Part shown: piece after piece, positions 42,559-51,730 of the stretch
Numbering within the stretch: position 1 is the stretch's first letter
Layout: each line of letters starts with the position of its first letter
Assembly (NCBI GenBank): GCA_965206395.1
Contig: CBDBJK010000020.1
Location: 62,001-126,000, forward strand
Direction: 5' to 3'
Source: CBDBJK01 sp965206395
Lineage (GTDB): Bacteria > Chloroflexota > Dehalococcoidia > Lucifugimonadales > CATOSD01
Length of the DNA stretch: 64,000 nt
Translations under genes and position numbers: made by a program
Notes under the pieces: generated by a model
The model's input: only the letters and a program-made list of their open reading frames with translations
Databases searched by the model: none
What the model was told of the DNA's origin: nothing

Positions 42559-42864
42559 TCACCTCTGATTGCTGTTGGTTGCTGTCGAGTATCAGGTCTT
42601 TCGAAACGTATTTAACCGCAAAACCTCGTGACATACCTGACCAGAGGCTATCAGGAAGCTGACATCTGATCACCTTGCATTTGCATGGCACAGATACCGC
42701 TTTAAGCGTAAAATGATGTATTTCACGTTCAGGTTAGGTGACAGATACGACTCTTGGGATCGCCGGAAGGGTAGCTGCTAAAGGACTTCGGTTCATTTCT
42801 CCGATTGTCCAGTTAGGGGTTCTCGGAAAGAAGTCTCGGCGTCCGATAGAGCCTATGGCGCTAT
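42559..42864. other. Intergenic region, IS E to DegV gene
   Basis: Upstream region of the disrupted 48-aa gene, including its AGAGG ribosome site (minus strand). A 61-codon plus-strand frame at 42738 overlaps the DegV end and has no family character; I do not call it. Confidence 0.35.
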
Positions 42865-43743
42865 TCAATCATTGCTCCAGAAGGCGATGCCAAGCAGACC
42901 AGGGCCTATGTGCGCTCCCATGACTGGCGTGAACTCGCTCACAAACAGGTCTTCACACTGGAATTCAGCCTCGACCTTACCTCTCAACTCCTCAGCCGCT
43001 TCCAGGGCGTCCGCGTGCATGACGGTCGCATGAATCGGGCCTGACTCGGCGCGTTCACACATGAGTTCCAGAAGTCGCTTGACCGCCCTCTTATGAGTTC
43101 TGGGACGCGCTATCGTGCTGACTTCTCCGTGCTTTAGCTCGAAAAGGGGTTTGATGCGAAACAGGGATGTCCCTGTATGGGCTATCCTTGGCACTCTGCC
43201 ACCTTTCCAGAGGTAGTAGAGAGTGTCGAGGAACGCGAGCAGCCTGATGCGCGGGATTACATCCTTTGCGACGGCCTTTACGTCATCCAGACCATCGCCA
43301 TTTCTGGCAGACCGCAACGCTTGCAGGGCAATAAGCCCTTCGCCCCCGGCGGCACTTTCCGAGTCCAGAACACTTATCTCTACTCCCGGAAGGGCTTCCA
43401 GTGCCTCACGCGCCGCAATATTGGCGGCATCGAAGGACGCGCTAAACCCCGAGCCGACGGTAAGGCATAAGATGGACTGCGTTCTTTCAGCGGCCTGCTT
43501 GAAGCTTTCAATGTAGCTCGCAGGAGAGGGCGCTGAGGTTGTGGGAGGCACGGATGATTCCTTCAGCATTCGGTAGAAGCTGGTGGGCGTTATGTCTTGC
43601 CCGTCAAGATAAGTATTGCCATCAAGGGTGAGCGTCATCGGCACAACGTGCAGTTGGCTGTCTTGACCTATTTCCGCAGGCAACGAGGTGGCGCTGTCCA
43701 CGACGATAGCTACGGAATGTTTTTGTCCGCGATTGGCTTCCAC
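42865..43743 (-). CDS. DegV family fatty-acid-binding protein
   Basis: A 292-aa two-domain protein. N-terminal VAIVVDSATSLPAE and the PTTSAPSPASYIESFK segment are typical; the fatty acid is bound between domains with Thr/Ser of SAPS and the later IRLLAFLDTLYYLWKGGR and SLFRIKPLFELKHGEV stretches conserved. In Gram-positives the FakB proteins present fatty acids to the kinase FakA. No fakA is visible here. GTG 43743 follows GGGAGAG by six bases. Confidence 0.9.
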   Translation of the reverse strand: MEANRGQKHSVAIVVDSATSLPAEIGQDSQLHVVPMTLTLDGNTYLDGQDITPTSFYRMLKESSVPPTTSAPSPASYIESFKQAAERTQSILCLTVGSGFSASFDAANIAAREALEALPGVEISVLDSESAAGGEGLIALQALRSARNGDGLDDVKAVAKDVIPRIRLLAFLDTLYYLWKGGRVPRIAHTGTSLFRIKPLFELKHGEVSTIARPRTHKRAVKRLLELMCERAESGPIHATVMHADALEAAEELRGKVEAEFQCEDLFVSEFTPVMGAHIGPGLLGIAFWSND

Positions 43744-43968
43744 CTGTCGCTCTCCCGTGCTCCTGAAGAAAATGCTGTCTAACGATGGAAATGCTTCGAT
43801 GGAAATGCACCATCATCCAACATGAAGGTATTATCACGCTTGAGGGGGACATATGACAACACCTTTTCGCATAGCCTCGCCATTTTCGCGCACCACATCC
43901 GCAAATATTTGCCAGGCGTGTGTGGGTAGTTGCCGGTTAGCGTGAGGACAGAAGGAGAGTAGGTAAAT

Positions 43969-44958
43969 TTAACGCTGAGAACCCTCGGAGGACTCTTCTA
44001 ACGGAGACGCGGTTTGATCTGAGTGGCTGTCTCTGATATCGAAAAGCATGGGACTCAGAAGCACCGCAAGGGAAATCGCGGAGAACGTAAATACTGCCAT
44101 GTAACCCGGCCCTCCCCGGTAGCTGAGCCACGCCAGGACGATCATGGAGGGGGCTGTTATCACAAGGAGGGCAACTCTCACCAGTCGCCTTCCTATGCGA
44201 AAGAAGATGGCGGTGGACGCTGCCAAAATCAAAAACACGATTGCCACGCTGCTGTCTATTTCACGCAGCGACTGACCGGCAGACCGCAACGCTTCTGACT
44301 GGGTGTAGAAGTAAAAAAACCAGTAGGCCAAAAATGGGATTGGCATTACAGCCAATGAAGCCATCACCCAGTCACGCCGAGCGACCTTTGAGACGATCTT
44401 GATAACGATCCAGAGCGAGAGACCAACGTAGATAAACGACGCAATGTAGATCGGTATGCTCAGTGGCAGCGTGCCTCGCGTCACTATGGTCCAAGCGCCA
44501 TATCCCACCGTGCTCATCGCAAGTCCCCATGAGATTATGGGAACAACGAGACAGTATCCGAGCCAGGGGTATGTCCACCTTGGACGCCCCTTTCTCCACC
44601 CAAGCACGCTTATGACCAGGGCAACAACAAGCATAATGACGGCCCACACGAAGGCAGTCCACAGGTGAAAAGCGAACATCACCGCGATGAGAATGTGGGG
44701 AAGGACTGCCAAACCAGTGTGATAAACCGAGCCTCTGCTATGAACCTCATAAAGCTGATCGGCAATGCTCTGTGAGCCGCCCAGGTCGTTCAGGGCGTAA
44801 GTCAGCGCCTCATCAGAGGAAACGCCAGCCTCGATAAGTTCCTGAGCCTTGTCTTCGATGTGCGTCTGAAGCTCGTGAAGAATCTCTCGTTCTTCGGGCG
44901 GCTCCAAGTGCAGCTGCCTGCTCAGGTTAGCGAGATAGCCACGTATGAGTGTGGTCAT
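43969..44958 (-). CDS. HAAS-domain multi-pass membrane protein
   Basis: A 329-aa protein. The N-terminal 75 residues form the HAAS-like helical domain (PPEEREILHELQTHIEDKAQELIE, YALNDLGGSQSIADQL), followed by about nine hydrophobic segments and a charged tail. It lies 21 bases after a PadR gene on the same strand. PadR-HAAS pairs are common, with the regulator and the membrane protein forming a stress or envelope sensing unit; here no ABC transporter is attached. Confidence 0.8.
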   Translation of the reverse strand: MTTLIRGYLANLSRQLHLEPPEEREILHELQTHIEDKAQELIEAGVSSDEALTYALNDLGGSQSIADQLYEVHSRGSVYHTGLAVLPHILIAVMFAFHLWTAFVWAVIMLVVALVISVLGWRKGRPRWTYPWLGYCLVVPIISWGLAMSTVGYGAWTIVTRGTLPLSIPIYIASFIYVGLSLWIVIKIVSKVARRDWVMASLAVMPIPFLAYWFFYFYTQSEALRSAGQSLREIDSSVAIVFLILAASTAIFFRIGRRLVRVALLVITAPSMIVLAWLSYRGGPGYMAVFTFSAISLAVLLSPMLFDIRDSHSDQTASPLEESSEGSQR

Positions 44959-44979
44959 TGCTCCGATGTCACTCTAGGC

Positions 44980-45348
44980 TTACACGCTTTCTAGCTGTGC
45001 TACTTCTGGCTGTGCTACGAGGTTGACAGCCTTTGTGAACAGATGCCATTCCTCAAGCATCAGTTTCAGCTTCGCACGGCCATTTGCGGTTATGTGATAG
45101 TATCGACGATTCTGTCCACTAGGGGACGTTCCCCATTTCCCCTTAACCAAACCGTCCCGCTCCAGCCTGTGTAGGGCAGGGTAGAGAGTTCCTTCTTTGA
45201 ACCGGAAGTACCCGCTGCTGCGTTTGTCCATCTCTTTAACAAGCTGATAGCCATACATAGACTCGTTGGCAAGGAGGGAAAGGAGAAGGGTTTCAGTACT
45301 CCCTTTGAGTAGCTCTCTTCGGTACAATTCTCTTGCTACCTCCATCAT
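44980..45348 (-). CDS. PadR-family transcriptional regulator
   Basis: A 122-aa PadR repressor: SLLANESMYGYQLVKEMDKRS and the wing GTLYPALHRLERDGLVKGKW, then a short C-terminal dimerisation helix (RAKLKLMLEEWHLFTKAVN). It starts the unit that ends with the HAAS membrane gene and probably represses its own promoter. GGGAGG lies about ten bases before the two ATGs at the start. Confidence 0.9.
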   Translation of the reverse strand: MMEVARELYRRELLKGSTETLLLSLLANESMYGYQLVKEMDKRSSGYFRFKEGTLYPALHRLERDGLVKGKWGTSPSGQNRRYYHITANGRAKLKLMLEEWHLFTKAVNLVAQPEVAQLESV

Positions 45349-45513
45349 AAGCCACTGCCTCCCGTATTATGTCTTGCTCACTCTACGCAGTCAAGCCCTC
45401 ATTTGGATTTACGGAAGGCGGCAGATTTTGCTCTCGCGAGCCACGTCAAGTTGCCTATTCAAAGCCTAGAAATGATGGGAACAGGCCCGCAAATAGTAGA
45501 ATCGCTGAACGTT

Positions 45514-46281
45514 TCAGCTACTCTGAGACTGCGGATAGCGTTTCCATCGATGCGGCAGGAGACGCCACAACGCTTCCACGATTATGTAAGTTGACATCTT
45601 GGAAGTGCCCTGAGTGCGGTCTACAAAGATTATCGGGTGCTCCACGATACGGCAGCCTGTGCGTTGACAAGCATGTGCCATTTCAGCTTGGAATGCAAAT
45701 CCCGTGCAACGGAAGTCACTCAGGTTCACCCTGCGAAGAGCTTCGCTACGGAACCCCTTGAATCCCGAAGTAACGTCTCGCACCTTCAAGCCCACGACCG
45801 CTCTGATTCCCAGGTTTGCTAGGTAGCTTAACATGCGGCGCTTGAGGCCCCAGGTTTCGTCTACGCCGCCGCCTTTGGTATAACGCGAGCCGACCACGAC
45901 ATCCGCGTTGTTCAGCTCTTCCAAAAACCCAGGGATGTATTCGGGCAAGTGAGACAGATCAGCGTCCATCTGAACAACAACGTCAGCGCCTTGTGCCAGC
46001 GCATGGGTAAAGCCAGCGATATACGCTGTGCCCAAGCCTTGCTTGCTCTCACGGCTAATCACGTCTATCGTGCCGCTAAACTCAGTTTCCAAGCCCTTGG
46101 CGACCTCGGCTGTGCCGTCCGGCGAATTATCGTCTACGATAACCAGGCGCAGGTTCGTAATTTCAAGATCCGACAGCCGCCTCGTTAGCTCCGGCAGATT
46201 TTCAGCTTCGTTATAGGTCGGCACAACAACCGCAATCAACCTATCATCGCTGGATGCAGGGACGCTTTCATGATCTACCAT
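45514..46281 (-). CDS. Polyprenol monophosphomannose synthase-like glycosyltransferase (GT2)
   Basis: A 255-aa DPM1-like GT2 enzyme. Motifs: VVPTYNEAENL, VIVDDNSPDGT, MDADLSHLPEY (DxD-type), and the late SGFKGFRSEAL and EHPIIFVDRTQGTSKMS. It would load a sugar from a nucleotide donor onto a polyprenyl phosphate at the inner membrane face. The ArnT/PMT-like transferase two genes upstream is a natural user of such a lipid-linked sugar. GAGGAG stands six bases before ATG 46281. Confidence 0.9.
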   Translation of the reverse strand: MVDHESVPASSDDRLIAVVVPTYNEAENLPELTRRLSDLEITNLRLVIVDDNSPDGTAEVAKGLETEFSGTIDVISRESKQGLGTAYIAGFTHALAQGADVVVQMDADLSHLPEYIPGFLEELNNADVVVGSRYTKGGGVDETWGLKRRMLSYLANLGIRAVVGLKVRDVTSGFKGFRSEALRRVNLSDFRCTGFAFQAEMAHACQRTGCRIVEHPIIFVDRTQGTSKMSTYIIVEALWRLLPHRWKRYPQSQSS

Positions 46282-46360
46282 GATAGACTCCTCTTAATGT
46301 CAACGCACCGCGATTGATCTGTGTGGTATTCGTATCGCAGCCCAGTGTCATCGCCTTCAG

Positions 46361-46850
46361 TCATAAATATCTAAGCCTCGCGAATGCCGCCAATGACACG
46401 GCGGCGATTGCAAATCCCGCCAGGTATAGCGTCAATGTTAATCTGCTTTGTGTTGGAGTGCCCACACGCGATGGTGGAATATCCGCGAGGCTAAATGCAG
46501 GTCGCTCCAGCGGTGGGTTTTCAAAATCAAAAACGTCATCGAAGCTGTTGGCCGCTTTTTGCCGCTTGCTGAGAGGAGGCAGGTTAAAGCGATCACTGAT
46601 GAATTTCAATATGGACGTGTGGTCGTGAAGGACGCTGGATATGTATCCAGGCCTTGCCCATGGAGATACTAACAGGCCAGGCACTCGGAACCCCAATCCA
46701 AGCTCATCTATCTGTGGCGGTGGCACGTGGTCGTAAAACCCACCCCACTCGTCCCACGTGATGAATAAAGCGCTTCGTTCCCATTGAGGGGACTTCGCCA
46801 CAGCATTGACCAGGCTAGGAGCCGACGCTGTGAGACTACGGGTGGAGTCA
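46361..46850 (-). CDS. Phosphoesterase, C-terminal part (second frame)
   Basis: Continues the 46708-47727 gene in another frame: ASAPSLVNAVAKSPQWERS, then FITWDEWGGFYDHVPPP with metal-binding D and H, LLVSPWARPGYI, and HTSILKFISDRFNLPP. The C-terminus has a transmembrane helix (LYLAGFAIAAVSLAAFARL), so the enzyme is probably surface-anchored. Coding reaches back to about 46850, where it must join the upstream frame. Confidence 0.78.
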
Positions 46851-47727
46851 GTGGATGGTCTGTGGGCGAGGGTAGCACGAAGCTCACAGACGGAAGCTCG
46901 CCACGGGCCGCATCAATAAAGAATTGCTCTTGGGAAGCCAACCTGGAACGCATTTCCGGGTCTGTCCAAAAACGGGGCATGACAAGCACGGGAACCCAAT
47001 ATATCTGCGCGGGTCTCTCTACCTCCGTTTCCAGGTATGCGCCTCGCAGGACTTTTTCCTCGCTGACTCGTCCCAGGTTTCCGACATAGTATTTCCAGGA
47101 GATTCCAGCTTCCTGTAGTTGATCGAACACTGTAGGAGCCTTTTCATTTACCAATAATTTCAAGGTATCAACACTGCCGCGATTGATGCCACGAGACGTA
47201 CCGGCGATGAGATACATCATGTTAGGCAGGCTGTCCCCCAAAACAGAGGAAAAATAATTATCAAACAGGACAAACTGGTCGGCGATGTCCCATAGGCCTC
47301 TCACATCTTCACCGTGAAAGTAACTCATCGCAAGCTCGTCATCTAGTCCCCGGTTGACTTGAGCCGCAACAAACCCATCCATCGCGCCGCCGTTAAATGC
47401 GTCGATAGCAGCGCCTCGCCCGTTCGACAGCAACTCGCTTCCGGGGGACGCCGATGCCGCCAGACGCTCTCTTAGCTCTTCCACGCTGACGCTCGGCTCC
47501 ACCTGAGAATTGGTAACGGGATCAATGGGGAACCTTGTAACGTTGTTCAGCCCGTTAGCTCCCGGATAAAGGCCGAAATAGGAGTCAAACGTGTGGTTTT
47601 GCTCTACTATCACGATAATGTTGTCAATTCGACTATTTGAATCCGCCTGGGCAACCGAGGTTGCCCTTTGACCAGTTAACACCAGAAAGAGGAGTATTGT
47701 TAGCAGCAGTGTCAGTCGTAATCGCAT
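46708..47727 (-). CDS. Secreted phosphoesterase (AcpA/phospholipase C family), N-terminal part
   Basis: Starts with a signal peptide (LRLTLLLTILLFLVLTGQ) and has the family start IDNIIVIVEQNHTFDSYFG with a catalytic metal-binding Asn/Thr region, then IDAFNGGAMDGFV, WDIADQFVLFDNYFSSVLGD and PSVSFVLPSPTDHP. After PTDHP the frame turns non-homologous and the true continuation lies one frame away. The family hydrolyses phospholipids or phosphomonoesters outside the cell. The gene looks frameshifted near 46845-46860, by mutation or assembly error. Confidence 0.78.
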   Translation of the reverse strand: MRLRLTLLLTILLFLVLTGQRATSVAQADSNSRIDNIIVIVEQNHTFDSYFGLYPGANGLNNVTRFPIDPVTNSQVEPSVSVEELRERLAASASPGSELLSNGRGAAIDAFNGGAMDGFVAAQVNRGLDDELAMSYFHGEDVRGLWDIADQFVLFDNYFSSVLGDSLPNMMYLIAGTSRGINRGSVDTLKLLVNEKAPTVFDQLQEAGISWKYYVGNLGRVSEEKVLRGAYLETEVERPAQIYWVPVLVMPRFWTDPEMRSRLASQEQFFIDAARGELPSVSFVLPSPTDHPLTPPVVSQRRLLAWSMLWRSPLNGNEALYSSRGTSGVGFTTTCHRHR

Positions 47728-47735
47728 ATCAAAAG

Positions 47736-47918
47736 CTAGTTGGGCACGGTTAGGATGTGCTGAGGGTTACCTGCAAGCGGGTCGCCGCCATGCACGCTAT
47801 ATACCAGTATGCGCGGGTCAGCCTGTTGAGACGGTTCAAGAGTGGACACGAGATTGCCATCTACGTTTTCATATACGCCATACACCAAAATGCCGTCGAA
47901 CTTCCTGACGTACCTCAT
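47736..47918 (-). CDS. C-terminal extension of the ArnT-like glycosyltransferase (separate frame)
   Basis: 60 codons, MRYVRKFDGILVYGVYEN onward, ending in a beta-strand-rich tail. The ATG overlaps the TGA of the upstream gene as ATGA. Homologous transferases usually continue after FYNAR into such a sequence (YVRKFDG, LVYGVYE), so it is more likely the displaced C-terminus than an independent gene. Confidence 0.6.
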   Translation of the reverse strand: MRYVRKFDGILVYGVYENVDGNLVSTLEPSQQADPRILVYSVHGGDPLAGNPQHILTVPN

Positions 47919-49420
47919 CGAGCGTTATAAAAGGCCGAGCGGTCAGCTGAATATGCGTCCCACACGATGTACTGTACACCGAGTTGCCGAATCCACAGGT
48001 CAGGATTAGGTATTGGCCTGTAGGCAGGATTTCTGCGGCGAGGGTCTGCGCTGACACTCAATGCCACCGAGTCACGCTGACCGTAGAATCGAATGATGTT
48101 ACCCATCGAAGGCCCGATAGTCATAAACCTGGCGCCGGCGGGCGCGTTCTGCTTGGCCCAGAGGCCGACCTCTCTGCCGCCCGCGAAGTCCTGAACCTCA
48201 ACATCAAGGTCGAACGCGCCGGACACTGACTCTGGCCCGTTACGTATCGCCGACCAGGAGCCATTGCCAAGAAACACGCTGAAGGCCAATAACGGCACGA
48301 GCGCTATCATACCCGAAGTCGCTGGCGTCAAGGTTCGTCCATGCCGCGCGAAGTTAATGAACCATCCAACTAGAACGTTAAGGCCTATTCCAGCAGCAAC
48401 AGTAAGGCCCGGAACCAACACTATAAGGTACTGGAACAGCTTCGTAGGCCAGACCTGAAAAAATGTGAAGTATATTACAACCCACATTAGCACGAGGATG
48501 TCGCCTTTCCTCCTTCGCAGAATCATTCGGGCGAACCCCAAAAGGGTCAGTGCGATGAAGATCGGGCTGGCGAACTCGCCAAGTACCCGCAGAAAGTAGA
48601 AAACGTCGTGATTGGGAGGTCTGCTGAGTTGCCACACCAGATAGAAGCCGCTGTTGGACGGCGCAAACAGAAGCCTTGAAAGCAGAAATGGGAAGAGCAC
48701 TACAAGGAACACGCTCGATGCAATAATCACCGTGCGAAATCGCAATTGACGCAGACCACCGGTGAATATCAGGAAGCTTCCCATAACGGGCAAAAGCAAC
48801 ATGCCCACTGGCCCCTTGGTTGCCGCTGCCAATCCCGCCGTTAGTCCTGCCAGTATGAACCATCGACCTGAATCGTCGTCGATGCTCTTAGCCATAAACC
48901 AGATCGTCAGAGCCACAAAGAAGCCGAGAGGAGTATCTACCAGCACTTGCCGAGATATAAGTATATGGTATGGAAGCACTGCGAGGATGGTCGCGGCTGA
49001 GATAGCTATCCAATGACCGTAGAGCTTGCGCGCCAGAAAGTAGGTGACGACGACGCTGCCTACACCAAAAGTTAGGGACACGAAGAGCCTCGCGGCTACG
49101 TCCATAACGCCTACGATGGCAAACAGTCCACCGAGCAACGTCTGAAGCAGCAAAGGGTGTGCGCGAAATATGGAGAAAAAGACGCTGAACTTGGGATCGC
49201 CTATTAATGCCGCCGCCTGACCGGAGTAAACGGCTTCGTCGCTATTGAATCCAACGCGATCGATATCCAGAACACGAAAAAAGATAGCCACCGCAAGCAT
49301 GCCTGCGACAGATGCCCACCTCAGCTTTACGAAATCAAGGCGAATGCGTCCGACGGCGAATGCGAACGACGGGGAAGCGAAAGTTTGAAGAGCGTTATGC
49401 CCTGTTGACTTGAGCTTCAC
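47915..49420 (-). CDS. ArnT/PMT-like glycosyltransferase (GT-C fold)
   Basis: A 501-aa polytopic protein with about 12 hydrophobic helices. The first periplasmic loop carries the catalytic acidic motif in GFNSDEAVYSGQAA, then FRAHPLLLQTLLG, as in lipid-linked-sugar transferases. A soluble C-terminal domain follows (LWAKQNAPAGARFMTIGP). It should move a sugar from a polyprenyl phosphate donor to an acceptor outside the membrane. The stop overlaps the start of a 60-codon frame that looks like its true C-terminus. Confidence 0.83.
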   Translation of the reverse strand: MKLKSTGHNALQTFASPSFAFAVGRIRLDFVKLRWASVAGMLAVAIFFRVLDIDRVGFNSDEAVYSGQAAALIGDPKFSVFFSIFRAHPLLLQTLLGGLFAIVGVMDVAARLFVSLTFGVGSVVVTYFLARKLYGHWIAISAATILAVLPYHILISRQVLVDTPLGFFVALTIWFMAKSIDDDSGRWFILAGLTAGLAAATKGPVGMLLLPVMGSFLIFTGGLRQLRFRTVIIASSVFLVVLFPFLLSRLLFAPSNSGFYLVWQLSRPPNHDVFYFLRVLGEFASPIFIALTLLGFARMILRRRKGDILVLMWVVIYFTFFQVWPTKLFQYLIVLVPGLTVAAGIGLNVLVGWFINFARHGRTLTPATSGMIALVPLLAFSVFLGNGSWSAIRNGPESVSGAFDLDVEVQDFAGGREVGLWAKQNAPAGARFMTIGPSMGNIIRFYGQRDSVALSVSADPRRRNPAYRPIPNPDLWIRQLGVQYIVWDAYSADRSAFYNAR

Positions 49421-49451
49421 CTGAACCTCCCATCCCTTAACCCATAGCTCT

Positions 49452-50358
49452 CTAGGGAATTACCGTCTGACATTGCGAAGGATTTAAGTTGGTGGCGAGT
49501 GCGGCGCTTCGACCCTCTTCGAGTTCTTCAAAAATGGTGGGCAATCTTCGCCACCAATCCCGTTTCATGCTGCGAATAAGCAGAGTAGGGCAGTTTTCAA
49601 GGGCATCTTCGATGATCTTAGCTTCAGCCTTCGGTAAGTCGTCGTCGAAGGAATCGAGCAAGAACCCGGCTAGCTCTGTGTACCGAGGAAATCCGTAGGC
49701 GTCTTCACAGTTCCTCAAAAGCACTTCCAGAGCCTTTTCCTTATCGAGAAACATCTCGCCGTCGTCGCCTATCTCTATGAACACAAGATACGATAGTCGC
49801 GATTGCTCGGTCAAGGATACATCCTGAATCAACTGGTCTATCCTGTACTTCGGCGGAGGTATGATTATCTGGGCCAGCGCATTAACGGATGCAACGGGTA
49901 TTCTCGCCTTCGCAAGAGCGTGAGCGAATCGCCTTCCCGAACGCGAGTGAACACGGCTCTGGATTTGCAACGCCAGCCGCTGCCTTGTGGAAAGCGAAGC
50001 ATTATCTACCGCCGCGAGTGTATGATTGCTGATGGTCAATGGCTTGGGGTAGTTTCTTAATATCCCATCACGCGACAAAACTATCATGTCGTCCGAGAGG
50101 AAGGAATAAGGGTATCTGGTGAGAGTTCGCAATACGGTTGTCGTCTTGCCCGTATCGGTCTGCGCGGACAGCAGGACAGCCTGACCGTTCGAAGCGAGGC
50201 AGGCCCCGTGCACCAGAGCGTAGCCTTTTCTGACGAACGTCCAGCGCAGAATCGGCTCGACGACGTTGGTATACAGCACATGGGGCGATGCCGCGACAAG
50301 GCTGGACACGGCCACCTCGGTTGTATCGCCCAAAAATACTCGCACCTTGAACGCGAGG
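49452..50358 (-). CDS. HprK-like P-loop domain (C-terminal part of a GtrA fusion)
   Basis: Encodes a P-loop domain resembling HPr kinase: YALVHGACLASNGQAVLLSA, TDTGKTTTVLRTLTRYPYSF, FLSDDMIVLSRDG, and a helical C-terminus. The Walker A lacks its first glycine (SAQTDTGKTT). In frame with the upstream membrane gene if one C is restored in the CCCC run near 50357-50360. These kinase-like domains often accompany envelope or peptide-modification genes; their target is unknown. Confidence 0.72.
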
Positions 50359-51085
50359 GGCCAATCCCTTCGCTGTACTCGATGGCTCGTGTGTTAGGAT
50401 ACGCTTTAGTTTGTTCCAGCGCCTCTTGAAGCCCTAATTTCCCAACTCTGACTCGTATGTCAGGAGCGAGAGAGCCGCTTTGAACACGAAAATGCTCCAG
50501 TTCTGGAAGGGGCACCGTGGACTCGACAGAGATGATGTCATGTATATCATAGGTTATAGGCCCATTTGATCTCTCTTGCGGCCCATTCCATATCCACCTG
50601 TCTGACATCACGAATCTGACAAGCGCCATCATTGATATTGCGATGAAGTTCGACAAAAGGTAATGGACGCCCATGCCAGAAGTTAGAAGGAATAGTATCG
50701 GCGCACGCAATATCAAAGTGGCGTTGTTCATCAACATGAAGAGGAACAATCGTTGGAGAGTACGTCCGTCGGCCCTTTTGTCCCTGAAGACCCAGCCTTC
50801 ACAAAGGCCGAAATTCCAAAGGCTGGAGCCTTGGGTCGACATTATGGACGATAAGAGGTAGTGGACTCCGCCAATTTCGGTCAGCGCCGCAAGGATGAGG
50901 CTGTTGACTAACAGACCACTAACGCCTACAAGCCCAAATGAGGTCAGCCGGACCCCAAACTTGTAGAGATATAAGTGCCTGAGACGACTCCATAACCCTC
51001 CTGCGCCTTTCCGGTCACAAGAAGGCTCATCGGTCACAGTATTGACATCATTCGATATATCAGAATCCAACGTCTGCCTCATCAA
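50084..51085 (-). CDS. GtrA-like membrane domain (N-terminal part of the fusion, frameshifted)
   Basis: The first 170 residues form a GtrA-type four-helix membrane domain (FGLVGVSGLLVNSLILAALTE, FNFGLCEGWVFRDKR-like region, ALVRFVMSDRWIW). It may handle a lipid-linked sugar, in keeping with the neighbouring glycosyltransferases. Family-like sequence runs to about TRAIEYSEGIGP at 50360; after that this frame is spurious and the HprK-like sequence goes on in the neighbouring frame. The start at 51085 has no clear ribosome site. Confidence 0.7.
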   Translation of the reverse strand: MMRQTLDSDISNDVNTVTDEPSCDRKGAGGLWSRLRHLYLYKFGVRLTSFGLVGVSGLLVNSLILAALTEIGGVHYLLSSIMSTQGSSLWNFGLCEGWVFRDKRADGRTLQRLFLFMLMNNATLILRAPILFLLTSGMGVHYLLSNFIAISMMALVRFVMSDRWIWNGPQERSNGPITYDIHDIISVESTVPLPELEHFRVQSGSLAPDIRVRVGKLGLQEALEQTKAYPNTRAIEYSEGIGPSRSRCEYFWAIQPRWPCPALSRHRPMCCIPTSSSRFCAGRSSEKATLWCTGPASLRTVRLSCCPRRPIRARRQPYCELSPDTLIPSSRTT

Positions 51086-51347
51086 CGATCAATTGCAAGC
51101 GCTTGTGACAAGCAACTATCTTGCAAACAAAACCGGTCGCAGTTGGCAGATTTATCAGCACACAACCCGAAGGAAAATCTCCCAGGGTAGAGTGTGGCTC
51201 AAATCTATGGGTGCCGTCACCCACTATTAACTACCAGGAGTGGATGCTATCACTCATCTAATGCACTGTCAATTAATTTTGTGGTCTGATTAAGCTGAGG
51301 GGTTTTGCCGAAGACTGGGGACTAGCGAAGCAGGTTGGTCGAGGATA

Positions 51348-51506
51348 TTAACCGCCGTGGCATTTCTTATATTTCTTGCCGCTGCCGCATGGGCATCGCG
51401 CGTTGCGGCCTACCTTACCGGCCTTTTTCAGAGCGGAACGGCTCGACTGACATGAGACGCACGTACAAGCGGTTGGGTGCTGTTCGTACCAATTGGGTCT
51501 GTTCAT
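51348..51506 (-). CDS. 52-aa SEC-C zinc-binding mini-protein
   Basis: ATG 51506 (AAGGA five bases upstream) to TAA 51348 gives a 52-aa protein. It starts MNRPNWYEQHPTACTCVSCQ, with three cysteines that look like a half zinc knuckle, and ends with a canonical SEC-C motif, RCPCGSGKKYKKCHGG, as at the C-terminus of SecA. SEC-C motifs bind zinc and mediate contact with SecB or ribosomes. No SecA body is attached. It is too short for usual length cut-offs. Confidence 0.72.
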   Translation of the reverse strand: MNRPNWYEQHPTACTCVSCQSSRSALKKAGKVGRNARCPCGSGKKYKKCHGG

Positions 51507-51681
51507 TTCTTTCCTTCAGTCCGAGCTTGCCTTCCAACCGTGGTCTGGAACGACTGCCGAATCATCTACGAGCATTTTGTATAATCCTAGCACGAATGCT
51601 CAAGAAGTCATAGCGCACGGCGCTTGGAAACGTTGACACCGGGTAGAGCACATGAGAATATGATCGACATGGCAAAATGAG

Positions 51682-51712
51682 TTGCCATAGAGGGCGATAT
51701 TCAGGGTATACT
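51682..51712 (+). promoter_or_regulatory. Candidate promoter of the his operon
   Basis: TTGCCA (51682-51687), 19-bp spacer, TATACT (51707-51712), 18 bases before the first codon of hisZ. The spacer is long and no leader peptide or attenuator is visible in the short interval. Confidence 0.45.
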
Positions 51713-51730
51713 AGCTTTGTTATCAGGTAG

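Noticed and set aside
42738..42923. 61-codon plus-strand frame
   Set aside because: Overlaps the end of the DegV gene on the opposite strand and lacks a ribosome site.
43783..43815. Short direct repeat GATGGAAATGC
   Set aside because: Only two units upstream of the DegV gene; too short to claim a regulatory role.
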